Source: Bacteroidota bacterium (GTDB lineage: Bacteria > Bacteroidota > Bacteroidia > AKYH767-A > OLB10). Taken from it: DNA of 64,000 bases. The DNA lies in contig JADJOH010000002.1 in the NCBI GenBank assembly GCA_016713925.1, positions 1,116,001 through 1,180,000 of the forward strand. The letters are read 5' to 3'. Below are positions 8,155 through 17,923 of this stretch, in pieces (the first letter of the stretch is position 1; the number at the start of each line of letters is the position of its first letter). The position numbers and the translations under genes were made by a program. Below the pieces are notes generated by a model. The model had not been told where the DNA came from. It did not search any database and was given only the letters and a program-made list of their open reading frames with translations.

Positions 8155-10836
8155 TTACATTTTAACAAATTTCACACTATTCGTTACTCCATTAACGTTA
8201 TATCGTATGAAATACACACCTGAATTCAAATCACCAACATCGAATTTGAATTGCTTGAAACATTTCCCATGATAAAGATCCTTCAGTTTCTTACCATATA
8301 GATTATAAAGTTCAAGTTTGAGTGTCTCATTTCCTACATTCATTGTTTCCACAATTAATTCCTGCGTTACGGGATTTGGGAAAACACCTAAATTTATTTG
8401 TGGAGAGCTATCCTCTATTCCGGTGGGAGTCACCACTCGTGTATAAATCGTATTTGTAACGACAGCTTCATTGAAATCAAAATAAATCAATGCCATGTTT
8501 CGGACATAGTTGGTCGTCCACAATTTCTCCTTGGGTAAAATTTTATACCTTACGAAGCCATGACTCGCCGGTTCATTGGTATTGCTGTCGGCAAGCAAGA
8601 TGTTTTCATGTCTAAACTCAATTGCTTTTCCATAAGCAACATAATTTACTATCACAGGGTGTGACGATGAAATCATATCGAAGGTATTCAGGTAAAAATC
8701 AAGTGTATCAATGGGATTAATAATTTTCACTGTAAATGCGGTATCGGTTCCTGTATTTTGGAACCGGATGAGGTATTCCAAAAAAGGAGTATTTGGAAAC
8801 AGCGTGGAGAGCAGCGTATCCTTATCCACTAATATATCATTCGGGTCATAACTTCCGGTCACTGTGACTTCCCAGGTAGCATTGTTATTACTGGGGTCTG
8901 CATCGTTTGACAGCGGTGATATTTGAACGTAAGAGTTTAAAATAGTTCCAAGAGGAATAGTTGTGGAAAGATTTACCACAACTGATATCTGCCCTTTTTG
9001 AAAAGGAGATAAGGCAGGAAGATTCCACACAATGGAATCGTTATAAATAGTTGCCGGTGTAATGCTTGAGGATATATAATTAACAAAGGGAAATAAATGA
9101 AACACGATGTTAGGAGTTAGAACAGTAGTTCCGACATTTTCATAATTGATCATATAACTTCCATTAAAGCCCGGACGAAATGGCGTTTGAGGAGTAATAC
9201 TTATTCGTAAATCATCGGTAGTACTGATGGGCTGAAATGCGAAATCCTTGAGTGAATCTATTTGCTGAAATTGCGCAAGATTCACATTGTACGAGAGGGG
9301 AAATGGGGAATAATAGTTCAAAATGGCCGGCGAAATAACATAACTGCCGCTATCAAAAATCGGTAATGAATATTTACCATCCGCGCCTGTATAAGTAAAA
9401 TAGGAGGTATTTATTCCACTTACCTTCAAAAAGTTCAATGCTGTTTCGAGGGAATCCTTAATTTGATTTCCATTTAAATCAATATACGCCTTTCCTGTTA
9501 CATGATTGAAGTTTTCTGTCAATTTGACAACCCATAAATCAAACTGTCCTCTACAATTCTCTGTTTTATCACCAAAAATATTCGAATTTGAATTGCCACC
9601 GCATAGAAAAGATCCATCAGGTAATCCAGAAATCACTGTGTTCTCATCCAATAGATTCCCTAGTAAAGTGTTTTGCCATATTACATTTCCTACACTATCC
9701 AATTTTAAAACCCAATAATCGAAAGAACCATAACTATTTTCAGTCTTATCACCGCTAGGGATGGAATTGGAAGAAAGACCACAAAAGTAACCACCATTCG
9801 GTGCCAAAGCCATTGCTCCGAAATAATCATCAAAAATACCTCCAATAGTTTCTTGCCATTCAATGCCTCCAAGACTATCAAGTTTTACAATCCAGCCGTC
9901 ACTCGAGCCATTTGTATCTTCATTTTTATCAAAAGAAATATCTGAAAGTGATGATCCCCCACAAATGAATCCTCCGGATGGCAATGCTATAAAAGAAATT
10001 AACTTATCTGAATTTGAGCCCCCAATAGTATTTTGCCATTGAATACCTCCTATACTATCTAATTTAACTATCCAATAATCCTCATCGCCAAAACAAATCT
10101 CGGATTTATCACCACCCACATTAGATGTAGAATAACCACCACAAATATACCCACCATCTGAAGTAGTAGCCAATGAAACCAAAACATCGAGTCCGGTACC
10201 TCCAATCGTTTTATCCCAAAGTATATCTCCGGTACTATCCATTTTCACAAGCCAGTAATCATAACTTCCTTTGCAGTTTTCTGATTTATCTCCGGAAATA
10301 TTCGAAAGAGAGACGCCTCCACAAATATATCCTCCGTCTAATGTTAATGCTATTGAATATAATTTATCAACATTAGTTCCGCCAATTGTATGCTGCCATT
10401 CAATATTACCAATATTATCAAGTTTTAAGACCCAATAATCACTCAGTCCTATACTGTTCTCCGATTTATCCCCTGATCCGTCTGAAACAGAATGTCCGCT
10501 ACATATAAATCCACCATCAGGTGTATTTAAAATAGATGTTAAACTATCATCTCCAAATCCACCTATAGTGTTCTGCCATTGTATCAGACCTGTGCTGTCT
10601 AGTTTAATGACCCAATAATCACTTCCTCCAACTCTTATTTCTGTTTTTTCTCCACCAATATTAGAACTGGAATTCCCACCTAATAGATAGCCTCCATCAG
10701 GTGTTATAATTATTGATCTTAATCTATCCGACTCAAAACCTCCAATCGTTCTCTGCCACTCTATCTCCTGAGCAGAAACAGACGAAACAATCAATATATA
10801 AAATAATAACAACTTAAAACAAATTCGCTTCTTCAT
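8155..10836 (-). CDS. Secreted seven-repeat (propeller-like) T9SS protein, paralog A
   Basis: The product is 893 residues from the ATG at 10836 (MKKRICFKLL...), chosen because it opens directly into a signal peptide ending VSAQ. The next in-frame ATG, 9 codons upstream, would spoil it. Seven repeats follow (about residues 24-430), each with a W-Q-x-TIGG edge, DGGYICGG, SGDK and DYWVVKLDS motifs, consistent with a seven-bladed propeller. Next come a short domain beginning VTGKAYIDLNGNQ, a DUF11-like segment, and a DUF7619-like region starting DPNDILVD. A T9SS type A sorting domain closes the protein (FPNPVTQELIV to the C-terminal KFVKM). It is the last of three tandem paralogs. The ligand is unknown. 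Confidence 0.88.
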   Translation of the reverse strand: MKKRICFKLLLFYILIVSSVSAQEIEWQRTIGGFESDRLRSIIITPDGGYLLGGNSSSNIGGEKTEIRVGGSDYWVIKLDSTGLIQWQNTIGGFGDDSLTSILNTPDGGFICSGHSVSDGSGDKSENSIGLSDYWVLKLDNIGNIEWQHTIGGTNVDKLYSIALTLDGGYICGGVSLSNISGDKSENCKGSYDYWLVKMDSTGDILWDKTIGGTGLDVLVSLATTSDGGYICGGYSTSNVGGDKSEICFGDEDYWIVKLDSIGGIQWQNTIGGSNSDKLISFIALPSGGFICGGSSLSDISFDKNEDTNGSSDGWIVKLDSLGGIEWQETIGGIFDDYFGAMALAPNGGYFCGLSSNSIPSGDKTENSYGSFDYWVLKLDSVGNVIWQNTLLGNLLDENTVISGLPDGSFLCGGNSNSNIFGDKTENCRGQFDLWVVKLTENFNHVTGKAYIDLNGNQIKDSLETALNFLKVSGINTSYFTYTGADGKYSLPIFDSGSYVISPAILNYYSPFPLSYNVNLAQFQQIDSLKDFAFQPISTTDDLRISITPQTPFRPGFNGSYMINYENVGTTVLTPNIVFHLFPFVNYISSSITPATIYNDSIVWNLPALSPFQKGQISVVVNLSTTIPLGTILNSYVQISPLSNDADPSNNNATWEVTVTGSYDPNDILVDKDTLLSTLFPNTPFLEYLIRFQNTGTDTAFTVKIINPIDTLDFYLNTFDMISSSHPVIVNYVAYGKAIEFRHENILLADSNTNEPASHGFVRYKILPKEKLWTTNYVRNMALIYFDFNEAVVTNTIYTRVVTPTGIEDSSPQINLGVFPNPVTQELIVETMNVGNETLKLELYNLYGKKLKDLYHGKCFKQFKFDVGDLNSGVYFIRYNVNGVTNSVKFVKM

Positions 10837-10849
10837 GATAACATTCAAT

Positions 10850-12045
10850 TTACATTTTAACAAACTTCACACTCTTCGTTACTCCATCCACGTTATACTG
10901 CAATAAATACATCCCGGCATTCAATCCGGTGAGATCAAATTTTCCTTTCCAGATGGCATTTCCGATTCGGTCATGATAAAGTGCTCTTGTCTTTTGACCG
11001 TAAAGGTTAAATAAATCGACAATGATACTCTTACCGGCAGGACCAACTATTTCAACAAAGAGCTCATTGGTGGCGGGGTTGGGATATAATTTAATCTCCG
11101 TGTTCTTTTCTACATAATTAATCCCTGTCGGTGTAACAATTTTCGTTTCTACCGCATTCGTAATCACCGGTTCGTTAAAATCAAAATATATGGCGGCGAA
11201 GTTTTTAATGGTATCCCCCGGCTGTAAATTCGATTTCGGTTTGATGCGATACCGTACGAACCCGTGACTTGCCGGTTCATTCACATTGCTATCGGGAAGG
11301 AAAATGTTGTTGAACAAAAATTCCATGTTGCGCTCGTGATAAATGAAACGCATATCCATGGGATGGGATGTTGCAACAAATTCAAGTGTATTCAAATCCA
11401 GTTTAAAAGTATCTATTGGGTTCAGAATTTTTACAGTAAAGGCAGTGTCAGTACCGGTGTTTTGAAAGCGGATGAGATACTCCAGATAAGGAGGATTTGG
11501 AAAAACGGTGGAGAATAAAGTATCCTGATCGACCAAAATATCATTGGGATCAAAACTTCCGGTTACCGTAACTTCCCAGGTGGCGTTATTACAGCTTGGA
11601 TTGAAATCATTGTCTATCGGACGAATTTGAGCATATGAATTAAGAATACTTCCAATAGGAATGGAAGGGCTAAGGTTAACTGTTACTAAAATTTGTGTCT
11701 GTTGAAAAGGAGTGAAATTCACTTGATTCCAAACTACAGAATCCGGATACACTGCTGAGGGTGGAACACTGGCTGAAACGAAACTAACATTCGGGTAGAG
11801 GTGAAAAACGATAGTAGGGTTTTGAGTAGTGGTTCCCACATTTTCACAATTCAGCATATAGCTTCCGTTGAAGCCGGGACGAAATGGACCAAGCGGAGAA
11901 ATGTTCATACAAAGGTCGTCGAAATTCCCTGCCGGCTGGTAGGCGAAATCATTTAGGGAATCAGTTTGCAAAATAACGGTAAAGTTTGCAGTGTGTACTA
12001 ATGGATTTGGGTAATAATACGGAATGTAATTAGCTGGGACTGATA
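10850..12045 (-). pseudogene. Paralog B, 3' part (DUF7619-like and T9SS sorting domain)
   Basis: This is the intact C-terminal frame of the broken middle paralog; an open frame extends to 12172. It encodes the DUF11/DUF7619-like region and a C-terminal sorting domain almost identical, at DNA level too, to paralog C (compare 10850-11940 with 13551-14640). The junction with the upstream frame lies at the GGG run at 12036-12038. Removing one base there restores continuity from ...YHISP to ANYIPYYYPN... . The break could be real decay or a sequencing error, but the region further upstream is clearly degenerate. Confidence 0.8.
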
Positions 12046-12803
12046 TGATACTGTCCGGTATCAAAAATTGCAAGTGAATAATTGCCGGAGAAATTGGTAA
12101 AGGAAATTCGTCCGGTAGTTGATTCGGTAATTTTAAGACCGTCGATGGTATTCTCTCCTGCGGTATAAGCACTATCTAAATTGATATCAGTAAAAACTTT
12201 TCCATTGATAAGATTACTGTTGGCATTTATCTTTAAAATCCAGTTATCTCCTAAACCCAAACTAGGGCTTGTCTTATCTCCGGAATATTCGGAACCACTT
12301 TTTCCTCCAATTACAACAGAACCATCATTTTTAATCAACTGCGCTGTAAGTTTGTCATAGTTTGTTCCACCGATTGTATTTTGCCATATGGTATTCCCGA
12401 CTGAGTCAATCTTGATCACCCAAAAATCACCATACCCGTAGTTCATTTCAGTCTTATCACCTGAAATCTCGGATACAGAAAATCCGCCACAAATAAAACC
12501 TCCATCCGGTGTTTGTACGATAGAATTAAGTTCATCATAATCTTGACCACCAATTGTTCTTTGCCATTGAATATTTCCATTCTGACTAAGTTTAACGATC
12601 CAGTAATCATAATGGCCTCTACAATTTTCTGTTTTAGTACCAGAAATATTTGAAATTGAAAAACCGGCACAAATATAACCGCCATCATTTGTTTGTTCAA
12701 TACTAGCTAAATTATCCACCGAATTCCCGCCTATTGTGTTTTGCCATAGAATATTTCCTTGTAAATCGAGTTTTAAAACCCAATAATCCCATCCCAATGC
12801 CAT
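12030..12803 (-). pseudogene. Paralog B, middle part (three propeller-type repeats)
   Basis: This 257-codon frame encodes three of the WQxTIGG repeats and the start of the following domain (LINGKVFTDINLDSAYTAG). It then stops where the frame shifts into the 3' part. Its apparent start ATG lies inside a repeat and is not a natural start. It belongs to one ancestral gene running from 13532 to 10850. Confidence 0.75.
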
Positions 12804-13532
12804 TTCAATTTTGTCGCCAGAAGTATGTGATCTTAAGAGTTTCCAAAATTATCAAGCAACATTTCCATTATGAAATTGAGGTTAAGTGATCGTCTAAACC
12901 ACCTCCAATGGTTTTTTGCCAAACTATATTACCCAAGGTATCAAGTTCAAGGATCCAGTAATCAAAACCACCTTTGCAACTATCCAACTTATCACCATCT
13001 AATCTTGAATTAGATCTTCCAGCAAAAAACACCATCCTCCAGTTTTAGTTAAGGTCCTACATTCTATCATAACCACTACCACCAATAGTATTTTGCCATA
13101 AAATATTACCAAGGGAGTCCAGTTTTACGATCCAATAATCATACGATGCATTCTTACAATTTTCATTCTTGTCGCCGGAACTATCAGAATCAGAATACCC
13201 GCCACATAACACTCCGTTGTCATTTGTTTCAAGAACAGTGGTTAAGTAATCATCAGAATTACCCCCAATCGTTTTCTCCCACTTAAAATTACCTATGGAA
13301 TCTAATCTAACTATCCTATAATCCCAGTTCCCAAGAATTTTCAGAGACTACTAATCTTTGAATCTAGAATACCCCCCGCAATTACATCTCCACTTTTAAA
13401 GTGAGTTCTATAGTTTTAATTCATCAATATAAGCGCATGCATAGTATTCTGCCACACAATCTCTTGTGCACCGGCAGAAGAAACAATAAACCAACATACA
13501 ACTATCAACTTAAAACAAAATCGATCTACCAT
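12804..13532 (-). pseudogene. Paralog B, degenerate 5' part with signal peptide
   Basis: The ATG at 13532 begins MVDRFCFKLIVVCWFIVSS and AGAQEIVWQNT, a good signal peptide plus first repeat edge parallel to paralogs A and C. The frame then breaks within about 40 codons. Fragments of four repeats can be read in shifting frames (WEKTIGG, WQNTIGG and WQKTIGG edges near 13270, 13095 and 12915), with stops between them. Several independent lesions mean this is genuine decay. Total repeat count with the middle part is seven, as in A and C. Confidence 0.75.
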
Positions 13533-13553
13533 GATATCAGTAATTAATAAAAT

Positions 13554-16247
13554 TTACATTTTAACAAACTTCACACTCTTCGTTACTCCATCCACGTTAT
13601 ACTGCAATAAATACATCCCGGCATTCAATCCGGTGAGATCAAATTTTCCTTTCCAGATGGCATTTCCGATACGGTCATAATAAAGTGATCTTGTCTTTTG
13701 ACCGTAAAGGTTAAATAAATCAATGCTGAAACTCTTTCCGGCAGGACCAACTATTTCAACAAAGAGTTCATTGGTGGCGGGGTTGGGATATAATTTAATC
13801 TCCGTGTTCTTCTCTATAAAATTAATTCCTGTCGGAGTCACAATCTTCGTCATCGCTGTATTCGTTATCACCGGTTCATTAAAATCAAAATAGATGGCGG
13901 CGAAGTTTTTAATGGTATCACCCGACTGTAAATTCGATTTCGGTTTGATGCGATACCGTACGAACCCGTGACTAGCCGGTTCATTCACATTGCTATCGGG
14001 AAGTAAAATGTTATTGAACAAAAATTCCATATTGCGTTCGTGGTAGATGAAACGCATATCCATGGGATGGGATGCCGCAACAAATTCGAGTGTATTCAAG
14101 TCCAGTTTAAAAGTATCTATTGGGTTCAGGATTTTTACGGTGAAGGCGGTGTCGGTACCGGTGTTTTGAAAGCGAATGAGATACTCCAGAAATGGAGGAT
14201 TTGGAATAACGGTGGAGAATAAGGTATCCTGATCCACTAAGATATCATTGGGGTCCATACTGCCAGAGACGGTGACTTCCCAGGTAGCGTTGTTACAACT
14301 TGGATTGAAATCATTGTCTATCGGACGAATTTGGGCGTAGGAATTCAGAATACTTCCAATAGAAGTGGAAGGGCTAAGATTCACTGTAACCATTATCTGA
14401 CCCTGTTTAAAAGGACTTAAAGCACCAAGATTCCACACCACAGAATCAGGATACACTGCTGAAGGTGGGACACTCGCTGAAACAAAACTAACGTTCGGGT
14501 AGAGGTGAAAAACGATAGTAGGATTTTGAGTAGTGGTTCCAACATTTTCGTAATTCAACATATAGCTTCCATTGAAGCCGGGGCGGAATTGTCCTATTGG
14601 AGTGATGGACATACAGAGGTCGTCGAATATACCAGCTGTACTTATTGCAAAATCGTTTAATGAATCGACTAGATTGGGTAAATAAAAAGTTGCTTTATGT
14701 GAAGGTGGAGCCAAATTAAAAAATAAGGTAATCACAACAGGAAAAAAATTGCAAGAATCAGGAGTAATCATATAAAAATTAAAATATCCATTTGAATTTG
14801 TGTAGAATGCTCTATTGTCACAGCTCTTTACTAATTTTTGATTCTGAACAACCATTTCATTTGAATCCAATAAACTATTCAAATTATTATCAACGAACAT
14901 AGTACCATTTACTCTACTTGCATCGCCTCCTTCAATTTCAATTAACCAAAGATCAGTCCATCCTTTTAACGGTAATGAAACATCTCCAGAAACAGAAGAC
15001 CAACTTGTTCCCGCGCAAAAAATATTGCCATTCTTACTCACCTTTACAGAATAAAGTTCATCGTGCTGATCTCCACCAATAATGTTTTGCCAAATAATTT
15101 CTCCTACAGAATCCAATCGCACCACCCAAAAATCTCGTGCTCCATATGAGCTTTCATATTTGTTTCCAGATAAAGGAGAATCGGAATAAATTCCACAAAT
15201 TATATCACCATTTTGAGTCAAATCCAGGCTTTTTAAATTATCCACATTAGCTCCGCCGATTGATTGGTCCCAAACAACATTAAAATTGGAGTCCAACTTA
15301 ATAATCCAAGTATCCCGTGAACCATAAAATGGGCTTGTTCTATCAAATGAGATAGGAGAATTACTCAGTCCGCCACAAATTAGTCCATTATCTTTGGTAA
15401 GTATCATATCGTATAATTCATCTGAACCTGAACCGCCATATACATATTGGTCAATAATACTTCCCAATGAATCTAATTTTACAATCCAAAAATCAGGTCC
15501 TCCGTTTCCCGATAAAGTTTTATTTCCTGAAGCACCACCACCACCAGTTAACCCACAAAGGATATTACCATCTGGTAATTCAATAAGTTCAAATAAATAA
15601 TCCCATGATGTTGTTCCAAGATCAATCTGCCATTCTATAATTCCAACTGAAGAAAGTTTAACCACCCAGCCATCATTAAATCCAAATACATTTTCTGATT
15701 TATTTCCAGAAATGCCTGAAAAAGTATAACCACCACAAATACACCCCCCGTCACTTGTTGCTGAAATTGCATATAGTTCTTCATCACTACTACCACCCAA
15801 AGTCTGATCCCATAAAAAGTTACCTGCGGAGTCAAGTTTAACCACCCACATATCTTGTCCTCCATAATTAACTGTAAACTTCGACCCGCCAATAGATGAT
15901 TTACTTGAACCACCACAAAAAATACTTCCATCATTTGCTATACTCACTTTTTCAAGTATGTCGACATCAATGCCGCCAAAATCCTTTTGCCATAAAATAT
16001 TACCTGCCGAATCTATTTTAATAATCCAATAATCAAAACTTCCATAACCTCCAACAGTCTTGTCACCAATAATAGCTGATGTTCCTGTACACCCTAAAAT
16101 CCAATTGCCTAATTGATCACAACCGACATCTTTAATCAGCTCCGAAGTAGACGTACCATATCTTTTCTGCCACACTATCTCCTGCGCAGAAACACTTGCA
16201 GTTAAAAATTGGCATATGATTAAAAAAAGTCCGAATACAGGTTTCAT
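13554..16247 (-). CDS. Secreted seven-repeat (propeller-like) T9SS protein, paralog C
   Basis: The product is 897 residues with a clean signal peptide (MKPVFGLFLIICQFLTASVS, then AQ). It carries seven repeats with W-x-x-x-x-GG edges, GGxxxxGNK and D-W-V-V-K-L-D-S motifs (about residues 24-430). A linker domain starts VNGTMFVDNNLNS, followed by DUF11-like and DUF7619-like regions (DPNDILVD) and a T9SS type A sorting domain (LYPNPATNELFV to KFVKM). It is the first gene of the tandem set, with a well-formed promoter upstream. Paralog B starts 21 bases after its stop, so the three were probably one transcript. Confidence 0.9.
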   Translation of the reverse strand: MKPVFGLFLIICQFLTASVSAQEIVWQKRYGTSTSELIKDVGCDQLGNWILGCTGTSAIIGDKTVGGYGSFDYWIIKIDSAGNILWQKDFGGIDVDILEKVSIANDGSIFCGGSSKSSIGGSKFTVNYGGQDMWVVKLDSAGNFLWDQTLGGSSDEELYAISATSDGGCICGGYTFSGISGNKSENVFGFNDGWVVKLSSVGIIEWQIDLGTTSWDYLFELIELPDGNILCGLTGGGGASGNKTLSGNGGPDFWIVKLDSLGSIIDQYVYGGSGSDELYDMILTKDNGLICGGLSNSPISFDRTSPFYGSRDTWIIKLDSNFNVVWDQSIGGANVDNLKSLDLTQNGDIICGIYSDSPLSGNKYESSYGARDFWVVRLDSVGEIIWQNIIGGDQHDELYSVKVSKNGNIFCAGTSWSSVSGDVSLPLKGWTDLWLIEIEGGDASRVNGTMFVDNNLNSLLDSNEMVVQNQKLVKSCDNRAFYTNSNGYFNFYMITPDSCNFFPVVITLFFNLAPPSHKATFYLPNLVDSLNDFAISTAGIFDDLCMSITPIGQFRPGFNGSYMLNYENVGTTTQNPTIVFHLYPNVSFVSASVPPSAVYPDSVVWNLGALSPFKQGQIMVTVNLSPSTSIGSILNSYAQIRPIDNDFNPSCNNATWEVTVSGSMDPNDILVDQDTLFSTVIPNPPFLEYLIRFQNTGTDTAFTVKILNPIDTFKLDLNTLEFVAASHPMDMRFIYHERNMEFLFNNILLPDSNVNEPASHGFVRYRIKPKSNLQSGDTIKNFAAIYFDFNEPVITNTAMTKIVTPTGINFIEKNTEIKLYPNPATNELFVEIVGPAGKSFSIDLFNLYGQKTRSLYYDRIGNAIWKGKFDLTGLNAGMYLLQYNVDGVTKSVKFVKM

Positions 16248-16269
16248 GATAATTAAAATTTAGGTCAAT

Positions 16270-16299
16270 CAAATGTACGATTATTTCCTAAATAACAAA
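16270..16299 (-). promoter_or_regulatory. Bacteroidota promoter of paralog C
   Basis: On the minus strand a -33 TTTG (16296-16299) is followed by 18 bases and then TACATTTG (16270-16277). This fits the Bacteroidota housekeeping consensus TTTG-N17-23-TAnnTTTG. The ATG at 16247 is about 23 bases downstream. Confidence 0.65.
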
Positions 16300-16323
16300 A
16301 TCATGGGACATGGTGTATCGTAA

Positions 16324-16397
16324 TGACAGGTCGCGACCTGTCATTACAACGATGTGACCGCGATGATGTGATGATGGTGACAGGTCGCGACCTGTCA
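16324..16397. repeat. Composite palindrome / 23-mer repeat element, right copy
   Basis: Two perfect copies of TGACAGGTCGCGACCTGTCA (16324-16343 and 16378-16397) enclose one 23-mer unit (GACCGCGATGATGTGATGATGG core). The right palindrome ends 5 bases from the stop codon of the next gene. Together with the element at 8004-8150 it brackets the three-paralog block. Confidence 0.9.
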
Positions 16398-16402
16398 TTA
16401 CA

Positions 16403-17581
16403 TCATCCCCCCGCCAGCAGAGCCCGCTCATTTTGCAACAGACACATCTGGATCTGGATGAGGCCGTTGAGAGCGTCGGTGGAAGTAAGCTGGTACATGT
16501 CGATGACACTGGATTGAAGAGGTAAAAGTTTATCTCCGATGACGGATTTATTCTCTTCGTTGTAGCGGGCCACACTTTCACGAAGTGCGGTTATTTTCTG
16601 TTGCATGGTGGCATCTTCATTCATGTATTTGTCGATGCGTCCGTCGCCGAGCCAGATATCCTTGCTTTCAAAATCTTCGCCAATGGTATTCAGGCCGGTT
16701 TCCCATTGGATGATGTTGGTTTTAATGTCTTCGCAGAGTAAAGACACGTCACGACCTGTCCTTACATGCGTGCTGATCACGGTTGATAGTTGATGGGTGT
16801 CCTTACTCAGAGATTGCTGCAACAGGCGCTCTTCATTGTCCAGTATCCTTTCATTACGGATATAGTCCCTGGTGGCCTGTATACCCATCATTCGTGAGCC
16901 ATGCGGACTACGTACCAGCGTAAGAAATAATCCACAGCCGGTGATGATCAGGAGAGAAGAAATGGTCGTGTTTACTTTCGTTTCGGGATTACGGATACCT
17001 GTGAAGAAATAAACCGGAAGGAAGACGATCAACAGGAGCATCATGGAGATCATGGCCATCATATTTGCTCCGGGCCAGAACATGATTTTGAAAAGGATGC
17101 CCATGCTGAGCAGAATCGCGCTCAAGGCACCGAGGCCAATCAGTACTTTGTCTTTCGTTTCGCTCTTCTCTTTAATTTTCAAAAGAAATAACAACGGTAG
17201 AAAGAGTAAACTCAATATTCCGATGCCCAATACGATACCAACAGACGCGCCGGGCATATGAAGAAACTTTAATATAATTCCTATACTTAAGAGGGATACG
17301 GAAACGATTCCGCTTACCATCATTGTCTTTTTCATTTCGTAATAGTTTTTGTACGTTAGCAGAGAGATGGTTTCCTCTTCTATTTCACGCAATTCCTTTT
17401 TGTAGAATTTCTTTACTGTGGTGGAATAGAAGTGTTCGAAGTCTCCGTTTTCTTCGAGATTTTCCTCGATGATACAGCAGATATGATCCAGGAGATTTGA
17501 CTGCAGGTCCTCCAGCTCCACGCCATTACGTCTAATGTCGTCGAGTATGAACGTTATTTGCTGATCACTCAGAGTATACAT
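16403..17581 (-). CDS. PadR-coupled membrane protein with GldL-like helices
   Basis: The product is 392 residues of unknown function. Residues 1-80 are soluble and acidic (SDQQITFILDDIRR...LLDHICCIIEE). About five membrane helices follow (roughly 84-225). Two helix pairs repeat the motif G-I-L-x-K-F/I-x-x-x-P-G-A (ILKFLHMPGA, ILFKIMFWPGA), as in the membrane helices of the gliding/T9SS protein GldL. The C-terminal 165 residues look helical and periplasmic or cytoplasmic. Its ATG directly follows the padR stop (TAA-ATG), so the two are translationally coupled. Around residue 275 the sequence VRTGRDVSL is encoded by a decayed copy of the nearby palindrome. Confidence 0.75.
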   Translation of the reverse strand: MYTLSDQQITFILDDIRRNGVELEDLQSNLLDHICCIIEENLEENGDFEHFYSTTVKKFYKKELREIEEETISLLTYKNYYEMKKTMMVSGIVSVSLLSIGIILKFLHMPGASVGIVLGIGILSLLFLPLLFLLKIKEKSETKDKVLIGLGALSAILLSMGILFKIMFWPGANMMAMISMMLLLIVFLPVYFFTGIRNPETKVNTTISSLLIITGCGLFLTLVRSPHGSRMMGIQATRDYIRNERILDNEERLLQQSLSKDTHQLSTVISTHVRTGRDVSLLCEDIKTNIIQWETGLNTIGEDFESKDIWLGDGRIDKYMNEDATMQQKITALRESVARYNEENKSVIGDKLLPLQSSVIDMYQLTSTDALNGLIQIQMCLLQNERALLAGG

Positions 17582-17923
17582 TTATGCCAGATCGGTTTTA
17601 ATGTCGAGCAGAAATTTCATGGTATTCATAAAGTCAGTGAACTCACTGATTTTTTCATTCGAGACCGTTTTACCCTGCGGACTCAATGAATAATATTTTC
17701 GTACACGCTTGCCGATATACTCCGTCTCGGTGGTGAGTATCCCTTCCGCTTCCAATGCATGCAAGGAGGGATACAGCGCACCTTCCGTCAATTGAATTTT
17801 ACCTGCGGTGAGATCCTTTACGCGTTGTGTGATTTCATATCCGTACATGCGCTGATTGTCTTTCAGGAGTTTTAGTATGATGGTTTTTAATGTGCCTTTT
17901 ATGAGTTCGGAAGAGTAGATCAT
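17582..17923 (-). CDS. PadR family transcriptional regulator
   Basis: The product is 113 residues from the ATG at 17923 (MIYSSELIKGTLKTIILKLL). An in-frame extension to 18022 gives an implausible N-terminus. The winged-helix PadR core is clear: YGYEITQRVKDLT, LTEGALYPSLHALEAEG and a basic wing KRVRKYYSLSPQGK. It probably represses its own operon with the coupled membrane protein. A -7 element TATATTTG lies at about 17949-17956 on the minus strand, upstream of this start. That supports the shorter start, because the longer ORF would begin upstream of its own promoter. Confidence 0.88.
   Translation of the reverse strand: MIYSSELIKGTLKTIILKLLKDNQRMYGYEITQRVKDLTAGKIQLTEGALYPSLHALEAEGILTTETEYIGKRVRKYYSLSPQGKTVSNEKISEFTDFMNTMKFLLDIKTDLA

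Noticed and set aside
16288..16581. Frames with TGRDLSL peptides at the right palindrome element
   Set aside because: They arise from the 20-bp palindrome translated on either strand and overlap the real membrane protein gene.
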